Position numbers and translations under genes: made by a program
Assembly (NCBI GenBank): GCA_018400955.1
Contig: JAGYLH010000034.1
Span: forward strand, 1 to 34,637
Direction: 5' to 3'
DNA length: 34,637 nucleotides
Origin: Bacteroidales bacterium
GTDB lineage: Bacteria > Bacteroidota > Bacteroidia > Bacteroidales > F082
Part shown: piece after piece, positions 5,655 to 14,746 of the stretch
Layout: the number at the start of each line of letters is the position of its first letter
Numbering within the stretch: the first letter of the stretch is position 1
Notes under the pieces: model-generated
The model's input: only the letters and a program-made list of their open reading frames with translations
What the model was told of the DNA's origin: nothing
Database searches by the model: none

Positions 5655-8600
5655 TCAGGCTTTTGAGGTGTTTCTTACCTTGGTCAGGTAACTCACCGAA
5701 GGCAGCGTATGTAACTCTTCCACAAGGCGGTAGCGGCGTTTGCTCTTCATCAGCAACGAAACTTTACTTTCCGGGTCGTTCATATTGCCAAACACCAGGG
5801 CGTCGCCGGGGCATGATTGCATACAGGCCGTTTTAATTTCGAGGTCTTCAAGTTTTCTGTTTTCCTGCTTGGCATTCAGTTTCTTATCCTGAATTCGCTG
5901 CACACAGAACGAGCATTTTTCAACCACACCACGTTCTCTGACAGTTACATCTGGATTCAATACCATCTTGCCCAGATCAGAGTTTTTGTTGAAATTGAAT
6001 TTGGGATTGTTGATATAGGCAAACCAGTTGAAACGCCTTACACGATAGGGGCAGTTGTTCATGCAGTATTTGGTGCCGATGCAGCGGTTGTATGCCATTT
6101 GGTTCAGGCCTTCGCTGCTGTGGTTGGTGGCAGCCACAGGGCAAACATTTTCGCAGGGGGCGTTGTCGCAATGCTGACACATAACAGGCTGATGATATAC
6201 TTTAGGATTGTCGGCATCTTCCGAATAATAGCGGTCAATACGCATCCAGTGCATGATGCGGTGGCGACGCACTTCATCTTTACCAACCACAGATACATTG
6301 TTTTCGGCCTGGCACGAAATCACGCAGTTGCCACAACCGGTACAAGAATTCAGGTCAACGGCCAGTCCCCAATGGAAACCATCAAATTTGGCTTCAGGAT
6401 AAAGTGTTGCTGCAACTTTCTCTTTGTATTTCTGGTCCTCGTTGCCTGATGCGGGGTCTTGCAGAAATGCAGCCAAGGTGGTTTCCTTCACCACATTGCG
6501 GCCTTCCATTGTGTGTTGCGATTGGGTGAGGGCCAATTGGTATTTTTTACCTGTATTTTCAAGTGTAATACCTGCCTGGTTGGCTACTTTCAAACCCTTG
6601 TTGATTTGCATCAGCCCAAAAGCATTGGCGCCAATACCGTTGGCTACCGGGCCGGCACCACTGCGCCCGAAACCCATTGCTATTCCAAGAGTTCCTTTTG
6701 CCTGTCCGGGCTGGATCAATAAGGGCAATTCCAAGCCATTGCCAAAACTGACCACATCTTCCTGAAGTAGGCCTTGCGATTCGGCATCAGCTATCGAGAT
6801 GGTCAGGTAGTTGTCCCAGGTGGCTGTTGTTACCGGGTCGGGGAGTTCCATCAACCAGGGATTGTTTGTGTATTTTCCGGTGCCTATGGCAACTTTTTCA
6901 TATACCACCAGCTCAAATCCGGCTGCATCCGAAGGTTTTTCTGCTTTCAGCTCAATAGGGGTAAAAGCAAAGTTAGTGCTTTCAACTTCCATATCGAACA
7001 ATCCGTCGTGCTTGGCTTGAGTCCAGAAGGGCCTGAAACCTGCAAATGCTGATTGATAGGGGAATATCTTGGTTTCCCAATACTGCTCCATATAAGCGGA
7101 AAATTCCTGCTCGCTGCCCAACCATTTCAGCAGACTGTCCTGTGCCTGCCTTGTATTGAAAATATTCCTGATAGCCGGTTGCATGATGCTGTAGTAACCG
7201 CGAACGGCTTCGGCGTCGTCCCAGCTTTCCAGGTAATTGTTGTCAGGGCAAACATAGGTGCTCTGGCTGGCTGTTTCGTCCATGCGGTCAGCAAAACTGA
7301 CAACGGCATCTACTTTTTTCAAACCTTCGATAAACTGCTCAGCCTGCGGGTGATCATACACCGGATTCACATTCCAGCACATCAGCATGCCTATTTGGCC
7401 GGTATTCATTTTCTGAACCAACGAAAGCATCGCCTCATCGCTTCCCTGGCTAAGCATAATGGGCTGCCTGGTGTTGAGTGTGTTCTCGTAATTTCCTAAA
7501 ATATAATTGATCGCATTAACAATCAATTGGTTTTCCAGCTTGTTTGTGCCGCATACCACGAGTGATTTACCCCTGGCATTGAACAATTCATCGGCTATTT
7601 CGGAGGTGTCAATAGGGGAGGCGGGTCCGTTGTAGGTTGCCTGTCCGCTGCGGGCTGCGAGCTTGTTGTAGAGGTCGAGCAAAACGGCCGCTTCCTCTGA
7701 TGGTTTAATGGTATAACGTTCGTCGGCATTGGAGCCTGTGAGGGAGAGGTTGCTTTCGACCACAAACAGCTTCGACATGTTTTGCTTGTCTTTATCGAGC
7801 TTGCGGTTTGTGTTAAACTGTTTGGTGAAGGTAACCGGCATCAACCAGGTTCCAAGGAAATCGGCCCCAAAACTCACTATGGTTTCTGCCTTGTCGAACT
7901 GATAAAAGGGGATGATGCCTTCGCCGGTTTGGGCTTTATGCGCCTTGCGGATGGCTTCGTAGGCATTGGCATCGTACATCACCCATTCAGTTCCGGGATG
8001 GGCGGCCACAAATTCCTTTATTAGCGATGTTGTTGAGGGGCTGATAACCGTACCAGTTACGATAGCAATGGAGCCTTCGCGCCCTTTAAGGGCATTTAAT
8101 TTGGCAACAATTTCACGGTCAACGGTTTCCCAATCTGTATTTTGCCCGTCTTTCATGGGGTTTTTCAGGCGTGCATCATCATACAGGTTCAGCACCGAAG
8201 CCTGCGCCCTTGCATTGGTGCCACCTTTCGAAAGTTTGGACAGCTCATTGCCTTCAATTTTGATGGGGCGGCCTTCGCGATTTTTGACCAGAATGGAGCA
8301 ATAATCATGTCCATCATAAAAGGTGGATGCATAATAATTGGCCACTCCAGGGATGATTTCTTCTGGTTGGTTCAGAAAGGGAATGGCCTTACGGACAGGC
8401 ATCTGACAGCTGCTCACCAGGGCAACAGCACCAACAGAGAAACCCAATGATTTAAGAAAATCGCGGCGGCTTGATTTGCCTTTTACTTCGGATTCGTCCA
8501 AACCATCAACCGTAAATTCTTTCAGGGGCTGCTTTTCAAAGAGGGATTGATTGGGTTGTGCCTTATATGCGTTTATACTTTGCCAGTATTTCTTTTCCAT
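5655..8600 (-). CDS. actB: Alternative complex III subunit ActB, molybdopterin-oxidoreductase-like iron-sulfur protein
   Basis: ActB is the 981-residue periplasmic iron-sulfur subunit of alternative complex III, a fusion of a cofactor-free molybdopterin-oxidoreductase-like domain (about 75-720) and a PsrB/NrfC-like ferredoxin domain (about 740-945). Cysteine groups from about residue 753 are CTGCGNCVISC, CQHCDNAPCENVCP, CIGTKYCMNNCP and CSFC...CMQSCP. In the third group a Thr replaces the usual second Cys (CxGTxxC instead of CxGCxxC), which fits one [3Fe-4S] and three [4Fe-4S] clusters as described for the family. The N-terminus has a twin-arginine motif (SSRRDFLKSLGFS, about 43-55) ending at a lipobox-like VALVSSC, so Tat export plus lipidation is likely. 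No molybdenum cofactor is expected. Confidence 0.95.
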   Translation of the reverse strand: MEKKYWQSINAYKAQPNQSLFEKQPLKEFTVDGLDESEVKGKSSRRDFLKSLGFSVGAVALVSSCQMPVRKAIPFLNQPEEIIPGVANYYASTFYDGHDYCSILVKNREGRPIKIEGNELSKLSKGGTNARAQASVLNLYDDARLKNPMKDGQNTDWETVDREIVAKLNALKGREGSIAIVTGTVISPSTTSLIKEFVAAHPGTEWVMYDANAYEAIRKAHKAQTGEGIIPFYQFDKAETIVSFGADFLGTWLMPVTFTKQFNTNRKLDKDKQNMSKLFVVESNLSLTGSNADERYTIKPSEEAAVLLDLYNKLAARSGQATYNGPASPIDTSEIADELFNARGKSLVVCGTNKLENQLIVNAINYILGNYENTLNTRQPIMLSQGSDEAMLSLVQKMNTGQIGMLMCWNVNPVYDHPQAEQFIEGLKKVDAVVSFADRMDETASQSTYVCPDNNYLESWDDAEAVRGYYSIMQPAIRNIFNTRQAQDSLLKWLGSEQEFSAYMEQYWETKIFPYQSAFAGFRPFWTQAKHDGLFDMEVESTNFAFTPIELKAEKPSDAAGFELVVYEKVAIGTGKYTNNPWLMELPDPVTTATWDNYLTISIADAESQGLLQEDVVSFGNGLELPLLIQPGQAKGTLGIAMGFGRSGAGPVANGIGANAFGLMQINKGLKVANQAGITLENTGKKYQLALTQSQHTMEGRNVVKETTLAAFLQDPASGNEDQKYKEKVAATLYPEAKFDGFHWGLAVDLNSCTGCGNCVISCQAENNVSVVGKDEVRRHRIMHWMRIDRYYSEDADNPKVYHQPVMCQHCDNAPCENVCPVAATNHSSEGLNQMAYNRCIGTKYCMNNCPYRVRRFNWFAYINNPKFNFNKNSDLGKMVLNPDVTVRERGVVEKCSFCVQRIQDKKLNAKQENRKLEDLEIKTACMQSCPGDALVFGNMNDPESKVSLLMKSKRRYRLVEELHTLPSVSYLTKVRNTSKA

Positions 8601-8642
8601 AGCTATGAACTTAATTTTGGCTATTTGCTGAATATTAATTGT

Positions 8643-9857
8643 TTAATAGTGACATTTTTGGCACTCATTGCCACCAATATCATCCACGGTTACGCGTGAG
8701 CGTTTGCCGGCATGAAGCTCTTCGTGCAACTTTTTATACTGCTCGTAAAAAAGGTTGTTAGTGAACTGTACTTCAGTGGTGCGATGACAATCGATGCACC
8801 AGCCCATGCTCAGGTTTTCAACCTGCATCACTTCATCCATTTTTTCAACAGGACCATGACATTGTGCACAATCCATTTTTCCAACGGCAACGTGCTGCGC
8901 ATGGTTGAAATAAACATGGTCGGGGAGGTTGTGGATTTTTATCCATTCAATCGGTTGGCCTGATTCCCAGGCGGCATGGATTTTGTCAATTTCGGTGCGT
9001 CCGGTAATTTTTCCTTCGCGCACCACATTGTGGCAATTCATGCATAAGCCAACGGATGGAAATCCGGCATGCATGCTTTCTTCAGCGGTGGTGTGGCAAT
9101 ACATGCAATCGATCTTGTTTTGTTCTGCATGTATCTTGTGGGAAAACCAGATGGGTTGGTCGGGTTGGTAATATTGTTGACGGCCCAGTGCTGTTGCCTC
9201 TTTGTAAGTGATTTCAGCAATGATGGCAACACCAACTAACAGGATGGTAATATGCACAAAGCGCGCTTTTATCACTTTGGTTAAAAAGAGGTCGGCCAAA
9301 ACAACCAGCAATATGATAATGGTAACTAAAAAGGTAGTTCCAAACTTGCGGTTGGCATCACGTTTAAGCTCAGAAAGTTGCTGATCACGGGCATCGAGTT
9401 TGGCTTCAAGGCGCAGCAGTTCAGGCGATTTCTCTGCCACTTCTGCTTCAGCTACTGCATATTCAGGTGCTACTTGTCCGCCAGTCTCAATATATTTTAA
9501 CAGGTCGATGATGGCTTCATCCGAAAAATCGTTTGGGGGCATTGGGATCTTGTTGTATTCCTCGAACAGGGCCACTGCGTATTCGTCGCCTGAAGCAATT
9601 ACTTCCTGGGAATTCCGTATAAAGCGAATAAGCCATTCCTGGTCGAGTCGCTCCGTAACCCCTTCGAGACCGGGTCCGATTAGTCTGTTGGACCCAAGGC
9701 TATGGCAAGCGGCACACACCTTCCAGTTTTCAGCGGCTTCGGGGGTTTGTGCCTGTGATTTCATAAACGGCAGCAAAACCAACAGCGATAGCAGCAGGCT
9801 GCCGGTTTTTACTGTACGCTTAATATTTTTTAGGGTGGGTAAAGATTTTATGATCAT
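8643..9857 (-). CDS. actA: Alternative complex III subunit ActA, multihaem cytochrome c with extra N-terminal mono-haem domain
   Basis: ActA is the multihaem cytochrome of alternative complex III. Six CxxCH motifs are present: CAACH (residues 48-52) in an N-terminal cytochrome c domain, then CMYCH, CMNCH, CAQCH, CIDCH and CQKCH in the C-terminal pentahaem domain. A signal peptide ends near SQAQ (34-37). Between the two haem regions lie a short charged helix (about 147-170) and two membrane spans (about 174-195 and 200-220), so both haem domains should face the periplasm. The short ActA form has only the pentahaem part. The predicted sixth haem has a candidate axial Met in KIPMPPN (about 113-119). 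ActA is first in the operon. Confidence 0.93.
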   Translation of the reverse strand: MIIKSLPTLKNIKRTVKTGSLLLSLLVLLPFMKSQAQTPEAAENWKVCAACHSLGSNRLIGPGLEGVTERLDQEWLIRFIRNSQEVIASGDEYAVALFEEYNKIPMPPNDFSDEAIIDLLKYIETGGQVAPEYAVAEAEVAEKSPELLRLEAKLDARDQQLSELKRDANRKFGTTFLVTIIILLVVLADLFLTKVIKARFVHITILLVGVAIIAEITYKEATALGRQQYYQPDQPIWFSHKIHAEQNKIDCMYCHTTAEESMHAGFPSVGLCMNCHNVVREGKITGRTEIDKIHAAWESGQPIEWIKIHNLPDHVYFNHAQHVAVGKMDCAQCHGPVEKMDEVMQVENLSMGWCIDCHRTTEVQFTNNLFYEQYKKLHEELHAGKRSRVTVDDIGGNECQKCHY

Positions 9858-9965
9858 ACCTGCTAAATTATAGGGATTGTAAATGGATGCAATTGGTTAA
9901 CCGAAAGTCGCAAATCTCTCATTGATAAAGTATTGGTTCTTGATTGCTTACTTTTTTTTGTTTTT

Positions 9966-9994
9966 CAAAAATACGATTTTTTCTTATGATGCAA
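9966..9994 (-). promoter_or_regulatory. Possible promoter of the act operon
   Basis: On the minus strand TATTTTTG (9966-9973) matches TAnnTTTG, with CTTG 18 nt upstream (9992-9994 plus the next base). The spacer is one base short of the usual 19-21. It would give a leader of roughly 100 nt before actA. A weaker GAGATTTG lies nearer the gene (9912-9919). Confidence 0.3.
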
Positions 9995-10120
9995 GCTAAT
10001 CAGGCATTAAATTACTGAAATTGCTTGAAAGATTTGTTTTAAATAATGTTGATTAATCTCGTAATATATTATATATCAATCGTTTAAGATGCTGATAAAA
10101 TGTTAAGGTAAAGTTAAAAA

Positions 10121-10918
10121 TTACCAACTACCACCGGCACCACCTCCACCAAAACTACCTCCACCGAAGCCGCCAAAGCCACCTCCTCCGCCAAAGCCAG
10201 AACCTCCGGAAAAGCCTTTGAAACTGCCTGAATGCCGGCTGTTCATTTGACTGGCCAGAAAAAGGGCAGTCCAGAAGGGTAAGTTGCTCTTTTTGCCGCC
10301 AATATGATTTGCCGAGCGCGCTGATTTAATCATAAAAAACACGATAAGCAAAACAAAAACGGGAACAAACCAGGCTGCCGGCACCTCATCCTGCGCATAT
10401 TCATCTGCACTATACTCGCCTGATGCCAAGGCAATCATGGTGTTGATGGCCTGATCGATGCCACCGTAATAATCGTCCTGCTTAAAGCTGGGAATCATTT
10501 CCTGCTCAACGATGCGTTTGGCCAGGGCATCCGGTATCACTCCTTCGAGCCCATAACCTGTTGCAATAAACGCTTGTCCCCGGTTTCCCGGTGCCTTGGG
10601 TTTGATCAGTATAACGGCACCATTGTGTTGCCCTATTTGGCCAACACCCCATTTTTCGCCAATGGCATAAGCAAAATCTGCTACCGGACGCATACCTATA
10701 TCGCTCAGCATCACCACTACAATTTGCGTGGAGGTGGTGTCGTTATAGTCTATCAATTTTTGTTCAAGTCGGTTGATTTGCGCACTGCTTAGCGTATTGC
10801 TGAAGTCGTTAACCAAGCGCGGGGGCACCGGCCGTTCGGGAATGTCCACAGCCCATAGTGTCGAGAAAGGTAAAACGAAAAGAAGTACTAAAAGGGTGCT
10901 GTGTTTTGAAAATTGCAT
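10121..10918 (-). CDS. TPM-domain membrane protein (YgcG family) with Gly-rich tail
   Basis: The product has a signal peptide (MQFSKHSTLLVLLFVLPFSTLWA), a TPM domain (about 30-165, starting RPVPPRLVNDFSNTLSSAQI and including GYGLEGVIPDALAKRI), one membrane helix (AAWFVPVFVLLIVFFMI) and a C-terminal glycine-rich tail of repeated GGG/GFGG units. TPM proteins of this type are extracytoplasmic and anchored by one helix; some are linked to photosystem repair in plants and to membrane or respiratory-complex upkeep in bacteria, but function is unsettled. An ATG at 10918 is preferred over 10948, because the longer form would overlap the preceding gene and hide the signal peptide. It is the third gene of a lemA-TPM-TPM cluster. 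Confidence 0.85.
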   Translation of the reverse strand: MQFSKHSTLLVLLFVLPFSTLWAVDIPERPVPPRLVNDFSNTLSSAQINRLEQKLIDYNDTTSTQIVVVMLSDIGMRPVADFAYAIGEKWGVGQIGQHNGAVILIKPKAPGNRGQAFIATGYGLEGVIPDALAKRIVEQEMIPSFKQDDYYGGIDQAINTMIALASGEYSADEYAQDEVPAAWFVPVFVLLIVFFMIKSARSANHIGGKKSNLPFWTALFLASQMNSRHSGSFKGFSGGSGFGGGGGFGGFGGGSFGGGGAGGSW

Positions 10919-10928
10919 ATTGTTTTTT

Positions 10929-11366
10929 TTAGCCAAAGGAAATTTCATCGCTCAGTTCATTGAAGTCATCCCGGTGATAGGGAAAGTGTTTTTTAAGTTT
11001 TTTTCCTGCCTTTTCGATGCCTTGGGCCAGGCCTTCGGCAAACTCGCCCCTTTTAAAATAGGCCGCCATTATTGTTTTTACCTCGTCCCAAAAGCCTTCC
11101 TCCACAACAGCATTGATGCCTGCATCGCCTAAAATGGCAAACTTATGATCTTTTACGGCCAAATAAAAAAGGACTCCATTGCGCTGTTCTGTTTTGGTCA
11201 TTTCCAGTTTATTAAAAAGATATGCCGCGTAATCGAGCACGTCCTCCTTGCAATGATTTTCGATATGAACCCGTATTTCGCCTGAACTGTCGAGCTCTGC
11301 ATTGATAATGGCTTTTTTTATCAGGTCCTTTTCCTGGAGTGTAAATAAATTTTTTGCATTTGGCAT
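10929..11366 (-). CDS. TPM-domain protein, soluble type
   Basis: This is a compact TPM-domain protein of about 145 residues: FTLQEKDLIKKAIINAELDS, GEIRVHIENHC, RNGVLFYLAVKDHKFAILGD and a C-terminal helix AEGLAQGIEKAGKKLKKHF. There is no signal peptide or membrane helix, so it is probably cytosolic, or held at the membrane by partners. The combination of LemA, this short TPM protein and a longer signal-bearing TPM protein in one strand is a recurrent Bacteroidota arrangement, which supports the call. The frame could start at a GTG at 11375; the ATG at 11366 (MPNAKNLF) is preferred. The stop lies 10 bp before the next gene. Confidence 0.83.
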   Translation of the reverse strand: MPNAKNLFTLQEKDLIKKAIINAELDSSGEIRVHIENHCKEDVLDYAAYLFNKLEMTKTEQRNGVLFYLAVKDHKFAILGDAGINAVVEEGFWDEVKTIMAAYFKRGEFAEGLAQGIEKAGKKLKKHFPYHRDDFNELSDEISFG

Positions 11367-11449
11367 GGCGAACACATTTTAGGGATACAAATTAAACAAT
11401 TCCTTGAAATTTATCCAAGATGGTTATAGGCAGCAGCCATCACTGGCAC

Positions 11450-12040
11450 TTAAAACTCCACATTTGGAGCCACATCAGCACCCTGTAAGGCTTCAAAATA
11501 GGGCTTGGCCTCAAATCCAAACATATTGGCAATCATAGTTTGTGGGAAGGTTTTGATATTGGTGTTGTAAACCCGCGTAACCTCATTAAACTTCATGCGC
11601 TCAACGGCAATGCGGTTCTCCGTGCCTTCGAGCTGGGCCTGGAGTTCCAGGAAATTCTGGTTGGATTTTATTTCGGGATAGCGCTCTACCACAACCATTA
11701 GGCGCGACAAGGCTCCACTCAAACCTTCCTGTGCCTGCTGAAATGCCTGCATATTGGCTTCCGTCATATTGTCGGCATTGATGTTTACAGAAGTGGCCTT
11801 TGCCCGTGCTTCTACGACGCCTACAAGCACTTCCTGCTCCTGTGCGGCAAAACCTTTTACCGTGTTTACCAGGTTGGGAATGAGATCGGCACGGCGCTGA
11901 TACACATTTTCAACTTGTGCCCATTGCGAAGTTACGGCTTCACCATTGGAGACCATGGTGTTGTAATTGCTTTTGAAAAAGCTGTAAAACAGAAAGACCA
12001 CAAGGGCCAGTACGATAAGGATAATGATACTTTTTTTCAT
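11450..12040 (-). CDS. lemA: LemA family protein
   Basis: The 196-residue product has one N-terminal membrane helix (about 4-22), followed by the all-helical LemA domain. Family hallmarks are WAQVENVYQRRADLIPNLVNTVKGF (signature around residues 40-64), the Ala/Glu-rich second helix, QNFLELQAQLEGTENRIAVER (about 127-147) and the ending YNTNIKTFPQTMIANMFGF. LemA proteins expose a short N-terminus outside and a helical bundle inside; their role is unknown, although they recur with TPM proteins as here. The ATG at 12040 directly precedes the membrane helix. The two TPM genes follow after 74 or more bases on the same strand. Confidence 0.92.
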   Translation of the reverse strand: MKKSIIILIVLALVVFLFYSFFKSNYNTMVSNGEAVTSQWAQVENVYQRRADLIPNLVNTVKGFAAQEQEVLVGVVEARAKATSVNINADNMTEANMQAFQQAQEGLSGALSRLMVVVERYPEIKSNQNFLELQAQLEGTENRIAVERMKFNEVTRVYNTNIKTFPQTMIANMFGFEAKPYFEALQGADVAPNVEF

Positions 12041-12163
12041 AGTTATTTTTTAATTGGGTTGCTAAATTACAAAACTTATTCAATGAACATATCAAAGAGA
12101 CTTTGCCTTGAAAAATTTAACATGCTCAAAAGGATTTCATTAATCCAAAAAAAACTTTTAATC

Positions 12164-13390
12164 TTAGGAAAACCTTATTGCCTTTACGGGGGTGATGCGG
12201 CTGATAACAGCTGTGGGGATTAGCAGCATAACCAGCCATACTGCTGCTGTTACTAAATTAATAAGCAAAACATGAATGGCATTCAGATAAATAGGCACTT
12301 CGGAAAGGTAATAGGATTCGGCGGGTAGCTTGAGCACACCAGTGTATTGTTGCAGCAGGCAGAAACCTATCCCAATAAGATTGCCCCAAATCAATCCGCG
12401 AAACAAAATGGAGGCGGCATGCAGCAAAAAAATCTGTCTGATTAGTTTGTTGTCGCTGCCCATTGCTTTCAGGATGCCAATCATTTGGGTACGTTCGAGG
12501 ATGATTATCAACAAAGTACTAATCATTGTTATCCCCGCGACCAGCACCATCAGCAGGATAATTACCACCACGTTCATGTCCTGCAGGTCGAGCCAATCAA
12601 AGATATGGGGGTAGTTTTCGCGGGCTGTGTAGGCCACCAGGTTAATGGGGATACTGTGGTAAATTTTTTGGCCAATCAGGTTGAGCTGGTCAATATCGGC
12701 TATTTGAACTTCAAAATGTCCCACATCACTCGGTTGCCAGCCGTTCAGTCGCTGAACATGGCCTATATCGCCAAAAATATACATCTCATCAAACTCGGTC
12801 AGACCGGTTTCATAAATGCCTTTTATCAGGAATTTCCTTCCCCTCACCTGGGCGTTGTCGCTTCCAACAAACCACACCCTCAGGTCGTCGCCTACTTGAA
12901 GTTTTAATTTGTTGGCCAGTGCCATCGAGATGATCACTTCATCACTGCGAATTGTATCCGAAAATACTACTCCCTGTCCGGCCACTATTTTATCTTGCAG
13001 ATACGACCAATTGTAATCAGACCCTACACCTTTCAATACAATACCTTGAATATATTCATCCGTTTTGATGATGCCGGCTTTGTTGGCTACCCCCTGAATA
13101 TGCGTAACGCCGTCCATCTGTAACACTTCTTCTAAGAATGCCTGGTTGCGGTTTATCGGGTTTACTTCCCATGATGCCCTGTTATCCAGATTTTCCACTT
13201 GAATATGTGCAGCAAAACCAATCACCTTTTCGCGTATCTGCTGTTTAAACCCAATTACAATAGCCACAGAAGCTATCATAATGGCCACACCAAGCGTAAC
13301 GCTGATAATGGCGACACGCACCACGCCCATGGAGAGGCCATTGCCCGAAGAAGAAAAAATACGGTTGGCAATAAAAAGGTGTGGTTTCAT
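12164..13390 (-). CDS. ABC transporter permease, FtsX/LolC-LolE type
   Basis: The product has the MacB/FtsX permease layout: an N-terminal membrane helix (about 22-46, RVAIISVTLGVAIMIASVAI), a large extracytoplasmic domain (about 50-250) and three C-terminal helices (about 260-290, 310-345, 365-395). The N-terminal FIANRIFSS segment and the length of about 408 residues match the LolC/LolE type, which moves lipoproteins from the inner membrane towards the outer membrane with the ATPase LolD. No ATPase gene is adjacent, so the substrate is an inference. The ATG at 13390 (MKPHLFIAN) was chosen over the upstream codon at 13429, which adds a non-family extension. The gene is divergent from namZ. 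Confidence 0.87.
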   Translation of the reverse strand: MKPHLFIANRIFSSSGNGLSMGVVRVAIISVTLGVAIMIASVAIVIGFKQQIREKVIGFAAHIQVENLDNRASWEVNPINRNQAFLEEVLQMDGVTHIQGVANKAGIIKTDEYIQGIVLKGVGSDYNWSYLQDKIVAGQGVVFSDTIRSDEVIISMALANKLKLQVGDDLRVWFVGSDNAQVRGRKFLIKGIYETGLTEFDEMYIFGDIGHVQRLNGWQPSDVGHFEVQIADIDQLNLIGQKIYHSIPINLVAYTARENYPHIFDWLDLQDMNVVVIILLMVLVAGITMISTLLIIILERTQMIGILKAMGSDNKLIRQIFLLHAASILFRGLIWGNLIGIGFCLLQQYTGVLKLPAESYYLSEVPIYLNAIHVLLINLVTAAVWLVMLLIPTAVISRITPVKAIRFS

Positions 13391-13445
13391 CAGTTCGTAT
13401 AAAAATTTAATAATCTTGCAGCCTGTCAATCAAAGCCAATAGCTT

Positions 13446-13453
13446 TATCTTTG
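13446..13453 (+). promoter_or_regulatory. Possible -7 element of the NamZ gene
   Basis: TATCTTTG matches TAnnTTTG about 50 nt upstream of the ATG at 13504. No TTTG lies at the right distance upstream, so this rests on the -7 element alone. Confidence 0.3.
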
Positions 13454-13503
13454 CGCTGAAACAGCATAAATCTTGCTGCAAAAATAAACAACCTGTCCTT
13501 GCC

Positions 13504-14712
13504 ATGAGAAATTTGATTGTGTTTACTTTAATCCTTTCCGCTTTACTGCCGCTAAAAAGCTGTTTTGCCCAGGCTAAGCTCCAATTGGTAGAAAGTACAG
13601 CTGTAACTGTCGGTGCTGAACAAATGGATGTTTATTTACCTGTACTTCAGGGTAAAAGAATTGCGATAGTGGGCAATCAATCCAGCCTGGTGGGCGATGT
13701 GCACCTTGTGGATACCCTGTTAAGCAAGGGTGTTGAGCTTGTAAAAATTTTCAGTCCGGAACATGGGTTTCGGGGTGATCATGATGCAGGTGCTTATGTG
13801 CAAAGCACTGTAGATGAACAAACCGGCATTGCGATGGTTTCGCTTTATGGACAAAAGAAGAAGCCTGATCTGGCTGATTTGCAAGGAATCGATTTGATAC
13901 TTTTCGATTTGCAGGATGTCGGGGTACGTTTTTACACTTATATTTCTACTTTGAGCTATATAATGGAGGTCTGCGCCCAAAACGATATCCCATTGATTGT
14001 GCTCGACAGGCCCAATCCAAATGGCTTTTATATTGACGGGCCGGTTTTGCGCGAAGGCTATACCTCTTTTGTTGGTTTGCATCCTGTTCCGGTGGTTTAT
14101 GGGCTCACAATTGGTGAATATGGCATGATGGTGAATGGTGAGGGATGGTTGCCAAACGGCCTGCAATGCAAGCTGCAAGTGATACCTGTTGAGGGATATA
14201 CAAGGGATATGATTGTGAAACTGGAGGTGAGGCCTTCGCCCAATTTGCCCAACTGGCAATCTGTTTATTTATACCCTTCGCTTTGTTTTTTCGAGGGCAC
14301 GATCGCGAGTATCGGGCGGGGTACAGACATGCCTTTTCAATTATTCGGCCACCCGGATTATTATGAAGGGCAATTCGTTTTCTCCCCGCGAAGTATTCCC
14401 GGTGCAGCTGCCAATCCAAAACTACTTGGCCAAACCTGCTATGGGGAATCCTTATTGGGATATGCTGGTAATTACAAATCCAATCCGCTGCGCCTCAACC
14501 TGGAATGGTTAACAGCAGCTTACGAGAGCCTTTCAGGTAAGCATGAATTCTTTAACAACTATTTCAACACCCTGGCCGGCCAATCCGAATTGCGGCAGCA
14601 ACTGGAGCAAGGGCTTTCTGTTGCTCAAATAAGGCAAAGCTGGCAGGCTGAAATTGAAGACTATAAAAAGGTCCGCATGAAATACCTGATTTATCCTGAT
14701 TTTGATCAGTAA
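13504..14712 (+). CDS. Exo-beta-N-acetylmuramidase NamZ-like (DUF1343, GH171)
   Basis: The 402-residue product has an N-terminal signal peptide (MRNLIVFTLILSALLPLKSCFA, with a possible lipobox at LKSC) and the DUF1343 fold. Family motifs visible are VGNQSSLVG (about 57-65), FSPEHGFRGDHDAGA (about 83-97, with the Glu-His expected at the active site), LIFDLQDVGVRFYTYISTL (about 132-150), DRPNPNG and FEGTIASIGRGTDMPFQLFG (about 263-282). Characterised members (Bacillus NamZ, Tannerella homologues) release terminal MurNAc from peptidoglycan fragments, so a role in cell-wall recycling is likely. The protein is full length. It is divergent from the permease gene and converges on the broken TlpA-like gene 34 bp downstream. 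Confidence 0.9.
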   Translation: MRNLIVFTLILSALLPLKSCFAQAKLQLVESTAVTVGAEQMDVYLPVLQGKRIAIVGNQSSLVGDVHLVDTLLSKGVELVKIFSPEHGFRGDHDAGAYVQSTVDEQTGIAMVSLYGQKKKPDLADLQGIDLILFDLQDVGVRFYTYISTLSYIMEVCAQNDIPLIVLDRPNPNGFYIDGPVLREGYTSFVGLHPVPVVYGLTIGEYGMMVNGEGWLPNGLQCKLQVIPVEGYTRDMIVKLEVRPSPNLPNWQSVYLYPSLCFFEGTIASIGRGTDMPFQLFGHPDYYEGQFVFSPRSIPGAAANPKLLGQTCYGESLLGYAGNYKSNPLRLNLEWLTAAYESLSGKHEFFNNYFNTLAGQSELRQQLEQGLSVAQIRQSWQAEIEDYKKVRMKYLIYPDFDQ

Positions 14713-14746
14713 TAAACAAGGTAACTAATTGCGATTTCGAAAATAT

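Noticed and set aside
5817..6449. Plus-strand 210-residue frame opposite actB
   Set aside because: Antisense to the iron-sulfur domain of ActB; its composition mirrors the Cys-rich coding strand.
13720..14259. Minus-strand 179-residue frame opposite the NamZ-like gene
   Set aside because: Antisense to a well-supported DUF1343 protein with no recognisable domain.
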